A stretch of DNA of 64,000 bases, taken from the NCBI GenBank assembly GCA_019155185.1, contig CM032815.1, positions 3,047,001-3,111,000 of the forward strand. Reading direction: 5' to 3'. Numbering within the stretch: the first letter of the stretch is position 1; every line of letters starts with the position of its first letter. The notes below the pieces were generated by a model. The model made no database searches, was not told the DNA's origin, and saw only the letters and a program-made list of their open reading frames with translations. Below, piece by piece: positions 1 to 13,400 of the stretch. Origin of the DNA: Beaufortia kweichowensis. Lineage: Eukaryota > Chordata > Actinopteri > Cypriniformes > Gastromyzontidae. A program made the position numbers and the translations under genes.

Positions 1-1420
1 CACTTTACAAATGTTACAAATGCAATCTCAGAAATGTTTTATTTTATAATACACACTTGAGCTGGCACTGACTTCAAGTTTGTGCAAAACCCGATTTGAA
101 GAATATTCCAAAAAACATCTTTGCACTGCAATCAATTTTGTCCAACAATTATTAATAACTTTTAATTGTAGGTATCAATCTACAGTCAGACTTCTGGACA
201 CCATAAATGTAATACACTATAGTCCTTTAACAACAGTTTTCAACGCTAAATGAAACAAAACTCGTCTGCAACACCAGCAGTTACACCAATATAATGATTT
301 CCTCCATCCATATGGATCCAAACAGCTGATTAATAGGTACCAGATTCAATTAGATTAAGAATCTAATAATATACTTAAAATCAGGCACTTGGCTCTGAGC
401 AAACCTGAGCAAAGAGTTCATAACAACCCAGCAAAAACAACATGGACGGATGACAAGAGTGGAGAAAAGGGGAGTGAATAAGAAGACAGGAAGAAAAAAA
501 GAGTTTTGTCAGTTTCCTCCCAGTTTACCCTGTCTGACCGAAAAAGGCTGAATTATGTCAGCAGCTGTGAAGTCTATAAAATGGCCTAATGCTTCTCTTT
601 TTTTCCCACAATAGCTGTCTGCTCCGAACACGGGCCCGGAAAAAAAGCGATGGGATCATTTAAATGAAATGGCAGACGTTCTTGTGGCGGCCCACAGAAA
701 CCAGGTCGAGGAATAAAGACGTGTCAGATCACTAGTGAAGTGTACACATGTTCAAACAGAGGAAAAAGCCAATTCGGGCAAATGGTAGGGAATGAATGGG
801 ATCTGGCAACCCTCATTCATGAGGTGAACTGGCAACCGTTAGTTCCCTAACTGCTGGGCTTGTGCAACTGGTGTGGAAAGCTCAGTTCATATAATTCATA
901 AATGACATCAATATAATTAATATCATTTAATTCTAACAACAAACTGATTTTCTTACCTTTCCTAATTCAATTATAAATGAAGTAAAATGATAATTGCTTT
1001 CAAACAGGTTTCTCAAACAATATCCCCATCTGCCACTGGCTGGACAAAAAATAGCCCCGCCCCCAAACTCACACTATTGGTTGAGGCAGTGTTTTGAAAC
1101 GTGTGCTTTCACCTCTCAGGCAAATCAACCTACAAATGGCTTACTTACAGCTGTCTCTACATATTAAGCTGCGTTAGGAGAAAGCGTTTCAACAAAGAAA
1201 AAAATGAAACACTTCCAATTTAACCTCAACATCCTATTCGGATAATCACATTAGTTCAGACTGCCGGTGACATCATTGTGCTTGCGGGACCCACACGGCT
1301 TCTGTAAAACACATTTTTTACATTCAGTGTGTAGGAAACATCCAGATCACTTTAGACTAGACACGAAGACGGTTACTTGAATTACTGCATGATCAAGCCA
1401 AGGATGACGGGGACGTTTAG

Positions 1421-1435
1421 TGTGTGTGTGTGTGT
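1421..1435. repeat. (TG)n microsatellite
   Basis: A short uninterrupted TG dinucleotide run read directly from the sequence. No gene is associated with it. Confidence 0.85.
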
Positions 1436-3126
1436 TTATGGGAGGTGACTATGAGACAGCATCCCCTGGGCTGAAGTAATGTGTGGTTGGGCTCTGTGAC
1501 TGTATATGTGTGGGGGTTAGTCCATGATTTATCAATGTGGGATTTTAAACCACATGAGCTCATTCGGGTCCCTCCACCCACTGCAATGCCACTGGACATG
1601 GACAAAGAAATAAGGTTGTCAAAATAAAAAGGCAACAAACTGAATGGAGAGCTGTTAGAAGACTATATTTACTGAAGACTATTTTTACCTTGACGTCATC
1701 AAATACAGCATTTTTAGGATAGGCTTTTTTTAGGATACACATCTGATCCAATAACACGTTGTATGTGGCACTATACGGGGTAAGTTGTCACAATGGAATG
1801 TAGAAAAAACAACTATCAACGCATCATTTTTTGCAATCTGTAACTTTGCTTCTATCTCACAATCTTTGTTTGACAAATAAAACGGCAGTTTATTATATGT
1901 ACTTGTGACATAAACTGACATTTCCTGAAATCCAACATGACATCTCAAATTATAAATCATTATTAGACAAGATTACCGATGCAAATCAGAGTAGGGAAGG
2001 GGACAGCTTAAAAAGCTCATTTATATTTACTGATTTTTATTTATTACAAAAACATTATCATAAACCATCATAGTCTCCTCTATACAAAAATTACACTGAT
2101 TGGCAGGTAACAGAAACATGTGAATACCAATGAGGAGGGATGACAAACACCAATAAATAGATAATTTATTAACCATTATTAACTCATTATTAAGAAAACT
2201 GTCAATTCTCCTTTAGAGGATCCTGTAAATCCTTAAGTGATGAATATACGCTTTAGTGTTCTTAAGACAATAGAAATGTACAATTGACACCAGAAAAAAG
2301 AAGACCAACGGCACACACAGGGTTAAACTAATATAACACCTCAACTTCCCGGCAGTGAAAGGAACAAGAAAGACTTTACTAGTCAGTACTAAATCCACCA
2401 GTTTCAACTAGTTCTAGCGTTAAGCTTGACTGTGTGTACTGGTACAACAGACCGTTCTGCCAGATTAAACAACAATGCCAAGTGTCATTAATTCTTATGA
2501 TGTGACAACCTTTAATACTGTATGCACAAATTTAAATCGAATAAGACTTGCAGGATGGCAAAGGAAAGTTTCAGTAAAAAACTTTTTGTTACCAAAACGG
2601 AACATTTTGTGCATCATTATCTTTACATGGTCTTTTATCCTGAGTTTGGCAACACCATTTCTTCAAATGACAAAAAGTTTAATCAACATTAAAAGAAAAT
2701 GCTGAGATAAAAAGACAGTTCCTCATGCCAAACCTCACTTTTACTTTAACACAGAAGCACGTCTGCACGCACACCTGTCACTTTTGCCGTATGAATCGAC
2801 CGTTTTCTTTCGTGTTTCTTAAATGTGGTTTCAGGGCCCTGAGCAGGTACAGATCTGACTCACGACTCAAACCCGCCCACAACCCCAGAATGACACGCAC
2901 GATTAGAGGAGCATTGTGTGGCAGGACAGGGCGGGGAGGGGTGAGGTGTGTGAGTCTCTGTACACCTGGGCAATGGGCTTCAAGATCACGTTTGCAGGTG
3001 GTATGGTGATGTATGGTATTTAGACACCTGGAGGGATTCTTGTAAGTGAGAAGGGCTTCATCAGGGTCTATGACAAGGTCATGGTCAATAGAGGGCGTAT
3101 TGCCGTGTGCATGTGTGTAACTATAC

Positions 3127-3382
3127 TTAAATGGATAGTTCACCCAAAAATAAAAATTATGTCATAAGTTTTTCACCCTTATGTCTTGCAAAACGCTGGT
3201 TACCGGCACCCATTGACTTCCACTGTACCATGTGTCCATAAAAGTGAATGGGTGCCGGTAACCAGCGCTTTGCAAAATATCATCTTCTGTGTTCTGCTGA
3301 AGCAAGAAAGTCATACAGGTTTGACATGACATGAGGGTGAGTAAATAATAAAAGAATTGTTTTGGGTGAACTATCCCTTTAA
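3127..3382. mobile_element. Short inverted-repeat element (MITE, copy 1)
   Basis: The element starts with TTAA followed by a GGATAGTTCACCC-type end and finishes with the reverse complement, GGGTGAACTATCCC, then TTTAA. The interior is itself a fold-back: a segment around 3190-3225 reappears inverted around 3245-3275. The same ends and core occur at 45230-45544, and the ends alone at 59648-59895 and at the window edge. It has no coding capacity, so it is a non-autonomous foldback element. The Angel-type cyprinid elements are a possible match, but I could not check this. TTAA at both ends may be the target-site duplication. Confidence 0.8.
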
Positions 3383-6300
3383 GATGACCAAATTTTCAAA
3401 AATGTCTGTACAGATATACTGAAATATATGAAAAGCTCATATATAGTTAAATAATGGTTGCTTTAAATGTAATTATGTCAACAGGTTAGTCTGATGATCA
3501 GGTTAAGGTATAGGATTAGAAATAGGCCTATAGCAGATATTATTATCCTAATATGAAAATGGTACTCACTATCTGGTGTCCAACGTTGGTGATGGTGTAC
3601 AGTACGTCTGGTCTGGTGAAAAAAAAGCCTCTAGCAGTTAAATAAAAAGGATTCCTAAAAGGAAACAATAAATATATTTAGATAATTACATACAATTTCA
3701 TTTGTTTAAAAAAAGGAACATTTTAAAGTTAGAAGTAGTGTTGGGATGCAATAAAAGAAATAATAGTTTACGTTTCCATTTAGATTTAAAGCAATGTGTG
3801 TCTATGCAGACAACTACGATTTAAAAAAAGATCATTTTGTTAACCAACCTATATATTTTGGCCAAATGTATCAGTCATTGCAAGAGAATAGCACAAAATA
3901 TTATTAACAGCGCAAAGAATTTATTATCTTTAAATATTATTCTATTAACAAATCTCTAAAGCACTAAATATAAATGTTTGAACATTATACATAAATAAAT
4001 AAATAAAACACTTAGTTTTTTTTTCAGCAATGTGTATTTTGAACATTGTGAATAATAGCACTTCGTAAGGACCAAACTCAAATGAGACAATCAAGGCTCT
4101 TGGCTGTAAATCCTGCAACGTAATATCACTGTACACAAGCCCAACCCCGACATTTATATTGTCGTAGCAAATGACAGTTTCAGAGCCCTCCAGGGTGTAA
4201 TCACAATTTTATTTCAGGGTCTCGGGGACATTATAATTCCACAAACCCTTAAACACATTTAGGGATTTCTAATATAACGTGCCGTTAAGAATATTCTATA
4301 TTATATACGTCGTAAAGCCTTTGGTGTGATAAACCAGGTGCATTATTTCAGAAACATGAAAGGCTTTAAATCACACTAATTAAATAAGCTAACAATCTTT
4401 TCCTACAGAAACATGTGTCAAAGCTGATTATGGCAAAATTACATTGCAGAACCCCTATGTAAATAGCTGAAGGAAAATTGCCACACACACAAATTGTGTC
4501 TTACACTAAAGTGCAAATAATAAAATATTATACCTTCATATTGTTTTTATACTGGGTTATTTTACAGTTAAGTGTTAATTTCCAAGCTGACAACAACAAT
4601 TTATTTAATAGGAACTAATGACAAAACATTAGTCTCAATTACCATGATTCATGACATTCACTTACTGCTTTAACAATTCTAAATACATCATCTGATATCA
4701 TATTATATATGTATCTAATTCACATCAGAGTAGATTAGTTTAGTAGGTTGTGCCTTTAAAATCAAAAGCAGGTGGACAAAGTATGATATTTACAACTAGA
4801 CAAAAATGGTGGTCGGTCAGAGGAACTGGTTTAAAGGTCTTCGAGATTGCAGGCTGGTTCAAGTTATAACAACTGACTTTCCTAAGAGGGGGTAGAGTAC
4901 ATGTCGTCCTGCCTCCCACAGAGAAAAAGACAAAGAGAGATGCTGGGATCGAGCTGTGACTCATACGAGCAGTGAATACGAGGTTCAGATACCAGACAAA
5001 AGAGCCATTAGAACAAAAATCACCAAAGCTTAATAAAGATATTCATCACATGCCTTATTCAGTGATTATTGATGTTATGCGGCTGGACGGGCGATAGGGT
5101 CACCTGTCATTCATTAAAGGCCAATAAAAACTTACAACACTATAAATTTTTACTGAACATATATTCATCATGGTTTTATGCACCTTTCCGTATACATTAC
5201 AGAACGACATGTAGGAAGGAATGACTTCAGAACAATAGGATTGAATTAACATTAGGAGATCTTTAAATAATTATACCATTCACCCTCTGCTGGACAACAG
5301 CGAGAACTAAACGAACAAAAAAACAAACAAACAAATAAAACACTGGAGGTAAAACATTGTTGCCCATGAAAGCTTGAAATTGTTAAAAGAATAAAGTTGG
5401 TTCTGAAAGAAATAAAGTGAATGACAGCTTAGCTATAAGATAAATCTCTTCCAAAAATTGTCCAGCATCACTATAAAAAAAACATAATTATAATCAAGTA
5501 TTTTATTCTTTTTGAACAAAGAAAACGTTTAATTTTGGCACATAATATTTTAGACTGTGACATTATTTTTAATGACAATTAAGCTCCAAGCTGTCTTATG
5601 AATTACTTTATTAAATTAATATTAATATAAATATTAAATTATTATTTATTATTGTATATTATTATTATTATATTTATCATTAAAATTATTCATGTTGTTA
5701 TTATTATTATTTGAGGATTAAGTATACCCTGATATAAATTCATGAATATCTGTATTTGATTATTTATTATCTTTTATATTTGTACTTTTTTATATTTGTA
5801 CTACAAAATTATTGTGTATCATTACAGTATGGCTTTTCAAAAAAATCCGCTAAACTTATTTCTGTGAAAAAATTAAATATGACAAATCCCTAAACTTCTC
5901 GGCTAAAGTTTAGCTAAGTGTTTTATTCTCCAAGATCAATTAAATTTACTTGGAGAATTTACTGTAAATGTAAATTAAAATTATTTAATTGTAAAATTAA
6001 TTAAAATGAAACTACTAAACAATAAAAGTATTTGGCTCTCTACATAGGGTTACAGACCCCACATTACTGTAAATCCTTTCACATTACTGATAGTTGGGGG
6101 CACATGCTTAATTTTCATAAAAAAAAACATAATAAAAAAAATCATTAAATAGCCTTTTTTAACATTAACGTGAATGTGGTTGTATTACGGATGGCAGAAC
6201 ATGCTTGAGCACAAAAGTGTGTTCTTCACTAAACTTGCTGAAATAAAATTGTGACTGAAATGACAACTCTATTCACAAGCAGAAGATATAAAGAGGACAT

Positions 6301-7589
6301 TTGATCACACACGCCACATATCACATAACCACAACTGCAATGACCTCACAGAAAACATTTGATCTTTGACAGGAAAGATGTTAAAGACGGTCAAGCTCAG
6401 GCTAAAAGTAACAAATCAGTCATAAGAAATTACATTACTTTACGAAAGCAATACAAATGTTTTGTAATTTCAATGCACTATAGAGAAACACAGAAAGCAT
6501 AAACATTTCTTTAAAAAGCAAAAACTTTGGCTCTCAGTAAACGGGTAAAGCACGTGAAGTGACTGCAGTATTGATTCACACTGGTCTATGGCGCCATCAT
6601 CTGGACACTGTGCGCAGCTGACAGACAAATCACTAATGCCATTAAACCGGTTACTTTACATGACTATAGAATAATTTGGGAATTTCATTTATTTGTCTTT
6701 GCACATTCCCCATAAAAGATGACAAAAAAAATAAACGAACTTTTGAAGAGTCATCTCTAGTTCATTTGTTGGGTATTATTGGTTGTGGTTGTGCATTTTA
6801 ATTCATAGAAACCCTATAAAGTATGTTGCCTCGCAAATGTCCATTCTTAAAGAATGCATATTTCCAATGTATTAAATAGATAACTCTTGCATAGACTGAC
6901 CTTTTTATGTCTGGATCCTATTAACAGGGGTTAGTTAAATTATAAACAGACGCCTGGATATACTATTAATAAATACATTCTGTGTGAACGTATATTTCTG
7001 AATGAAAATGTCACATCTAGAATGCTGGAATTGGGTTTAAATCGCCATGAATAAAGACCTTAAAATGTAGCATAGACTACAACCAAACAAAAATCCCCTT
7101 CAAATTTATTAGTTCCCATGTACGAGAGAGGTCATTGGGTTCATCTGTTGCTTTATCACATGTGACCGCTAGATGGCGCTACAGTTCTAGTAGATAACAA
7201 GCAAATCATAACAACATGCCAAACAGTAAAAAGAGAGAAAAACAAGTCAGAAAAACTTCTCGGATTACATTTAGGGCAGGAAAGTGCTCTTTCCAGAGGA
7301 AGTTTCTAGTACATTCTTTCTCCACCAGAAACTGTGCCAAATGAAACAGTGAAAGCATAGTGAGTGTGTGACGCACAGGGATATTCAGTAAAATCTACCA
7401 GATGTTTGAAGCCTCTGTCTGTGGCCCTGCCAGGACCTGTATGTCAGAACAGAGGCTTAAATAAACTCGTGTCTGATAGAGGATTAAGATGTTTGCAATC
7501 AATGCCGTCGATTCCAGACACTTGGATTTCTGAGACTTATGTAAACAGCAGGTGAAGTTGGATCTTAGGTGTTATAAATAAATGTGTTC

Positions 7590-7686
7590 CTGTACCTCAA
7601 CAGGTAGAGCACTGATACACATACTGATCAAATGTATAGCTTAACCTGTAAATTGTTTTGGATAAAAGCGTCTGTCAAAATGCATA
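7590..7686 (+). repeat. SINE-like fragment
   Basis: A segment with a tRNA-like stretch (near CAGGTAGAGCA at about 7601) is followed by a TTTGGATAAAAGCGTCTG-type tail, a 3' end I recognise from dispersed fish SINEs. It looks truncated, and the family name is not certain. Confidence 0.5.
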
Positions 7687-8901
7687 AAAAAGCAGCATGT
7701 TTATCAAAGGTGTGTCAACTTCACGTGTCACTGATCGATACCATCGACATTTTAAACCTATTTTAACATTATAAAACAACTATTCTTTGTTGGCTTTGGT
7801 GTGCATGACACACTACTGATGTAGAAGTCTCTCAATACTCAAATTCTCAGGAAATGTTTGTGGTTGCCATGTTTCAGCTATAAAAGCACACAACATTCAG
7901 CTGGTGACGTTCGCCCGCTCTTAATAGTGCAGGTATCTGTCAGAGGAAACCTGATCAGTAGTAGATATTCTGTTCGGTATTTACCATTTAGGATCAGGGA
8001 ATCGGAAGGAGTAAAATAATCATAATGACAACACAAAACTGAGGATATTTTGGACAGAAAGTGCATAAATAAAAACCTAAATGCATAATATTAGACTATG
8101 CGCCCCCTACTGGTGTAATAATGTAACAGAGAGAGTTGCTAAATAAAGAACAAATCTGTCTTTTTACCACAGAAAAAAATTGTGTTTAAACTCCTCAAGT
8201 GGGGATTCAGCTAATTTAGTACTTGAATAAGACCATAATATGTACCAGTCTAATCGCCTCAAAGAATCGATTCCTAAAGAATCGATTCCCATCCCTAAGA
8301 AAAACGTAATACAGTGAGCGAAACAACAATAGGATCAGGAGGAGCAGACAGAAAGAGAAGGAAAAGAGAAATATATAACACAGAAGAGTGAAGAGAGGGA
8401 GGGAGAGAACTAGAGGGGTGTGCGTGTGTAAGGGGGAGGGTGCTCAGACAAACCGCGGGTCAACGGGTTCGTTTACTGCCTCGTGAAATGACAACCGATC
8501 CCAAACACGGTGTACCGTTCTGACACACATGCAACATATGGACCAAACACCACAAACACACCTGCAAACCTCAAACGCAGCCATGTCAAAACACGCATCA
8601 ATAGTGCACGTGGATTCACTTTCAATATGCACAGTTTACGCACGTGCATTACCGTCAAGGATGCAATAGTCAGGGTTATACAATTACTTACACAAGACAA
8701 CGACGGATCGTTACACAAGCGATCTAATACATTAGCTGTACATATCAGGAAGACGCGCGCACGCGTGTCGCATTTGAAATACATCCATGCAGCCCAAAAT
8801 CAAACACGTGCACCAACAACTAACGCAATTCAGTGTTTAGTCCAGTCACACTTGTCACTAAAAACACACAGTGAGTGTGTGCAGGTGGTGCAGGTACTTA
8901 C

Positions 8902-9132
8902 TAGATACAGGATGACGTGCAAACGGTATCAAAGTCCGCCAGCGATAGAGAGTAAATAAAGCATAAACACTTCAGGAAGTTTCCACGCGAGCTGTACGGC
9001 GGTGCATCAAAATACGGAATCAGGAAGGGAGTGAAATAGGTGTAAGAAAGCTCTGAGGTACGATTCAGGAGAAGAGATAGAAAGTGCGACACAACAGGGA
9101 AGGGAGAGGGAAATAGAGAGTGAGTGAGTGAG

Positions 9133-9177
<45 letters not shown>

Positions 9178-9250
9178 CACCTCAGTGTGAGTTCTTGCTG
9201 TTTCAGAGAGGGGTGGTCGGAGCTATAGGGTACCAGAGTTCAAAGCACTG
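8902..9250 (-). other. Possible non-coding first exon of a minus-strand gene
   Basis: On the minus strand the sequence from about 9250 down to 8902 is pyrimidine-rich, contains CpGs unlike its AT-rich surroundings, and ends at a good donor (CTA|GTAAGT, donor at 8900-8901). No long reading frame crosses it. It would suit a 5' untranslated exon of a gene running left out of the window. In human, VMP1 occupies the equivalent place opposite PTRH2. Both the upstream end and the identity are guesses. Confidence 0.25.
9119..9176. repeat. (GAGT)n followed by (GA)n
   Basis: A GAGT tetranucleotide run is followed by about 20 GA units at 9137-9176. A complementary CT/CTCA run lies about 150 bases further on (9321-9376). 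Confidence 0.9.
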
Positions 9251-9320
9251 AGAGAATGAGAGTGTTATTCTGCTACAGCCAGCCAAGTGTTACACAACAC
9301 CAACCAGGGGCAACAAGTTC

Positions 9321-9376
9321 CTCTCTCTCTCTCACTTGCTCATTCATTCACTCACTCACTCACTCACTCACTCACT
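9321..9376. repeat. (CT)n and (CTCA)n
   Basis: A CT run followed by about nine CTCA/CATT units. It is the approximate reverse complement of the repeat at 9119-9176. Confidence 0.9.
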
Positions 9377-11570
9377 ACATCTATTGCACACGTTCCCTGT
9401 GCTTTCTCTTTCATATTCACATTTCATATATTTTTCTTTTGCTTTGTTTGTCTTTCATTACTTACATTAGGAAAGAAATGTCACAAATGATGAGAATAGC
9501 ATCCTATTAATGGTCACAACATTTTCTCACACTGTGCTCAGACATACCAAGATACCAGAGTCTGCATTCAAAAGTCAGAGATTTCAGTATGAACTCTGTT
9601 GAGTTTAAGATGTTTCCCATCAAATACTTAAGCAAATAGATATCTCAATGATTTTATACTCCATACACTCTCAGTGAAATTTTGTAGATGAAGAGTAATT
9701 GTTAGTCTCTTGAGATATAAAATAACAACCTCTGAACATTTTATCCTCAGTTTCTTATTCTGTCTGTGAAGAGGGTTTGCCGTCATTGTGAAACTATAGG
9801 CTTATGGAAGCGTTTGACAGTTTCTTGGAAAAGTCTGCATCACTGAAATTCCAGGAAAACAGAACAGTAAATGCCGTTCTTCCAGTGAATTCCAGGGAAG
9901 CTTCCTCTACTTAAACATCTTGCAATGTTTTTTCACTGCCGCAGTCACGTTTGGTTTTCTCACTGGTGCGATTTCAAATCTGCTTTTGGACAATGTTTAC
10001 ATTTATTTCTGCCTTTATTGACCTCTTTACAAATGTTGAGTCCCATGTGGAATTCCATTAACATGATCAAAGTATGTTGGTATTTAGGATTTATTTTGGG
10101 TTACATTACAGGTAAGGCATACAGTATATTATGTGATGTTTTGAAAGATACAGATGAAAAGTGTTTATACAGGCTTGGTATAAAATGTGCAAAGTCATGT
10201 CTAATAAATCACTGGTGAGGTTTAGCAATAATGAGGGTTGTCATGAAGTAGTAGGAAGATGTCAAGGCATGTTTATATGCTGAGCTACAGAGGACATTAT
10301 GCAACCACTCTTACAAACAAAGACTTTAAATGAATCTTTATTGTAGGACCAACATGTTAATATCATAAATTATGGTTTTAAAAAGTCAGTGCAAGATTAT
10401 CTTCTTTTAAAAAGAGATTTAGCTGTTTAAAGATCATAGCCGGCCAATCACATCTATTGACGCATAAGTGTTCTAACCTTTTTGCGTCTTCTACATCTGT
10501 TCTAACGTGATTCCTAGTAAAAACACACCTACTATAATATTTAATGAACCAAACCATTAGTTAAAAAGTACTTGCCTACTATTCTGTACTAGCTTGTATT
10601 TTTCCATACTTAAATTACTGAGAGCTATCACTTTCCCCTAAATATTACAAAAACAAGCAAAATTGTCACTAAGTAACATTTCAGTTAGGGGAGTAGAGCA
10701 TCAGCTGGCCTATTTTGCAGCAGTTGTTTGCGTCATTTGAGATTTAGTTTTGGAAAAGCCAAATAGTCAGACGTTTTGTCCGGGAATGCCAGACTTACTC
10801 ATATTAGAATCATTTCCACACAAATCCTGCGTGTCTGAGTGACCCGCCTGATTAAACGCTCCCACACACACTAAGAGACGACTCCAATTTCTCGTATGAA
10901 AGATGTGTTTTTCCGATCAGACTTGCCAGTTCAAGTGCAATTAAAGCTGCACATTATCACTGCTAAGCTCGAACAGCCAGCCAGTAGGAAGTAGGTTAAA
11001 GAAAGTGAGTTTTTGTGCTAGCATTATGCAAAAGTATATTTCACATCGTAATTTCATTACACTATGTAAACATTAAAGTGGCCTACTTGAACAGTGCGTA
11101 CTGTTGAAGAGCACGTAGAGCACACGCTCTATCACATTCAGCTGTGTGGGAGGAAACCACCGTGAGGCCCATAGCTCCTCTCTAGTGTTTAACTGGTATT
11201 ACATACCCAAGGCTGTTTCACAAGAAGTCTTACCCACCTAAGCCATTTTCAAGCCTTCCTGACAGAACTGAAACAAGATCTATGAAAATAATCTCTGGGG
11301 ACTTTAATAAATAACTACTTGGTGAAGAAAAGAGTTCACAGTTAGATCTCATTGTTAATTTGCTGTGGGAGTTTAATACGATTTTATATCATTTATAGTA
11401 TGATTATATGGATTAATAGTGATTCTTCAATAGAAAAATTGAATTTAAGAGATACATTTTTTTCTTTATGTTTTAGAAATATGATGTTATTCATTAAGAA
11501 ATTTAAGGTGAACTAAGGTGAAAAAATGCTGTTATTTTTTAAATCATGGTTGGGGAGAAAGGTACAAACC

Positions 11571-11683
11571 AAAACGTTGGGTTAAATTCACCTAGAAAAT
11601 GACCCAACCATGGGTCATGTTAAAACAACCCAGCAGTTTAGTTTGTCCTTGTGTATAAAAACAACCCAGCATTTTTTAAAGTG
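11571..11683. repeat. Dispersed repeat with AACCCA/TGGGTT inverted motifs
   Basis: Repeated AACCCAGCA/ACCCAACC and TTGGGTTAAA motifs in opposite orientations are typical of short non-autonomous elements in fish genomes. The exact ends are not clear. Confidence 0.4.
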
Positions 11684-12399
11684 ACATAAAAAACAAAACT
11701 TGAAAGTATTGATTGAAATTACAGTGAAGGCTGTCTTTCCAGAGATCTGACTGTACCAGTCCCAGAGTCCCGCTTATATTCAAAGATCTTTAACTCTGTC
11801 CCAGTTTCATCCACCTCATTACAGCATTCACACACCTGAGGGACAGAGAAAGAAAATCAGTGTTTAAAATGTCTTTTGACCCAAAGTAAGACAGAGAGAG
11901 CGATAAACAAGTAAGCAGTGACAGAGAATATCTGCATAATCTTTTCTCTGTCTCTGATCACTCTGGCGGCTGCAGTTCACTGCTGTTTTGCAAGTTTTGG
12001 CAACTCAATCAGCCTGCATGATCCAGAGAAACAACCATCTGTACTGCCATTGTCATATGCTGAACTATTTCTTTAAGCATAAGATATACACTGCTTTTGC
12101 AATGCTGAGAGTTTATTTTTCAATACATCTTACAGATGTGTATGCATGTGGAAGGCAAACTTACAGGAAGGATGAGTGTTTGCACGCTCACAGATATCCT
12201 TGTGAGATCTCACACACACTAAATAGGCCAGCGGTATGACACTATAAAGACTGTCATGTCAGTTACGAACTAAAGAAAAAACCCTGAGGCCCACCACAAA
12301 CTCACTGAAAATAGCTGAAAATAGCACTGTAGCGTTTTGACAACAGAGGAACGAAGATGTTTCTGTAGCAGTTCCACTACTGATGACTGTTTATATATT

Positions 12400-12402
<3 letters not shown>

Positions 12403-12442
<40 letters not shown>
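12403..12442. repeat. (TC)n microsatellite
   Basis: About 20 uninterrupted TC units read directly. Confidence 0.9.
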
Positions 12443-12445
<3 letters not shown>

Positions 12446-12987
12446 ACAATATAGTAGCTTCACTTAAGAAGGAATAAAAGACCTCTTTGTTAAATCTTTA
12501 GATAAATCTACATGAGGCAAAAGGTGTCAGCAAGCAGGTATGTCAGTGAGTATTTGAGTCTTACACAATACTGAGGACACCTGCTCTCCCAAGGAGTACA
12601 CTGAGGGTGTAAAACCATGAGAACCCTGTCCGAAAAACACAGTGTCAAGTTTCAAAGCTTCATTACACTGTCTTAAATTAGGCTGGGACTCTAGGGTTTA
12701 ACAGAGTAAAGAATTAATAGTGTGTAGACAAGTGACTGGACCCTAATTATGAGAGTTATGGACTGCTGTTAGAGCATACACCTGTTCTGTAAGGTTGGCT
12801 GTGTCTCAAAATGTAATGCATTGCCTGCCTAGCCAAAGAAAGTGAGATGCACTTGTTATGACTAGTCATTCATAGTATGTTATTGCACCTTTCTGTTTCT
12901 GTTGAAATCAACAATACCTATTCTAATGGTTTCCATTATCACGACGAACCCTCAGCTGTTTACTTTTAAAACCATCACAAAATTCAT

Positions 12988-13125
12988 TTACAGAATCTAT
13001 ATTCAAAAGAATTTTAGAATCTATTTTTCAGAATCCATATTTAGAATCTATATTCTTTTTATCTATATCTATATTTTGGAATATATAGAATCATTTTTTT
13101 AGAATTTGTATTTTAGAATGTAGAA
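12988..13125. repeat. Degenerate tandem repeat (AGAATCTATATT-like)
   Basis: Six or more imperfect copies of a 13-25 base AT-rich unit starting AGAAT are spaced along this stretch. It is a decayed minisatellite with no coding role seen. Confidence 0.6.
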
Positions 13126-13312
13126 AAAAAAGCATGTGATGGAGAACATCTTCAGGTGTCTATTGGCTACAGTAGGTTGACTTGTCAGTGAACAGCATTG
13201 TGTCCTGGTATAAAATGTTAAAACGTACATTCACATTTTTTATATTCTATTAAATATTATGAATAAAATATATTTTCTACGTTTGTCTGTCACTGCTGTT
13301 ACTTTAAGCAAG

Positions 13313-13320
13313 TGACGTCA
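13313..13320 (+). promoter_or_regulatory. Palindromic CRE (TGACGTCA) in the ptrh2 promoter
   Basis: A perfect eight-base cAMP-response-element palindrome sits just upstream of a GC-rich patch (13322-13350) and of the likely ptrh2 non-coding exon. CREB/ATF binding is inferred from the consensus only. Confidence 0.5.
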
Positions 13321-13339
13321 TCAGCACGCGCCGGCACGC

Positions 13340-13400
13340 TGAAGCGCTTCTTGTGGACTGTGGAGTTGTGCAGGAAAATACTAAATAATTTTCATATTTG
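13340..13400 (+). other. ptrh2: Likely 5' untranslated exon of ptrh2
   Basis: A CpG-rich stretch leads into a strong donor (TTTG|GTGAGT, GT at 13401). The next good acceptor is CTTTCAG ending at 14236, ten bases before the ptrh2 start codon. Mammalian PTRH2 also has its coding sequence in one exon after an untranslated one. The transcription start is not defined. Confidence 0.5.

Larger units (their letters stand above)
1..8901. other. Long stretch without a recognisable coding exon
   Basis: I found no exon with protein similarity I can name on either strand. Short open frames exist (for example about 120 codons at 2778-3143 minus) but they lack splice context or recognisable domains. The stretch contains an inverted-repeat element (3127-3382), a SINE-like fragment (7590-7686), a TG repeat (1421-1435) and AT-rich DNA. 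By analogy with human 17q23, where VMP1 lies head-to-head with PTRH2, this could be the 5' introns of vmp1 on the minus strand. No VMP1 coding exon was seen, so that remains inference. Confidence 0.5.
9377..13312. other. Non-coding stretch before ptrh2
   Basis: No coding exon recognised. It holds a dispersed repeat (11571-11683), a TC microsatellite (12403-12442) and a degenerate AT-rich tandem repeat (12988-13125). Confidence 0.5.

Noticed and set aside
2725..3143. Overlapping open frames of 94 and 121 codons on opposite strands
   Set aside because: Neither resembles a known protein, and the right end runs into the inverted-repeat element.
1..8901. vmp1 coding exons and the miR-21 hairpin expected from human synteny
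   Set aside because: I looked for the VMP1 N-terminal residues and for the miR-21 seed region on both strands and did not see them. Only a possible untranslated exon is listed.
8510..8959. 149-codon open frame on the plus strand
   Set aside because: No recognisable domain and composition typical of random CA-rich sequence. The opposite strand also has a long frame, so the lack of stops reflects base composition.
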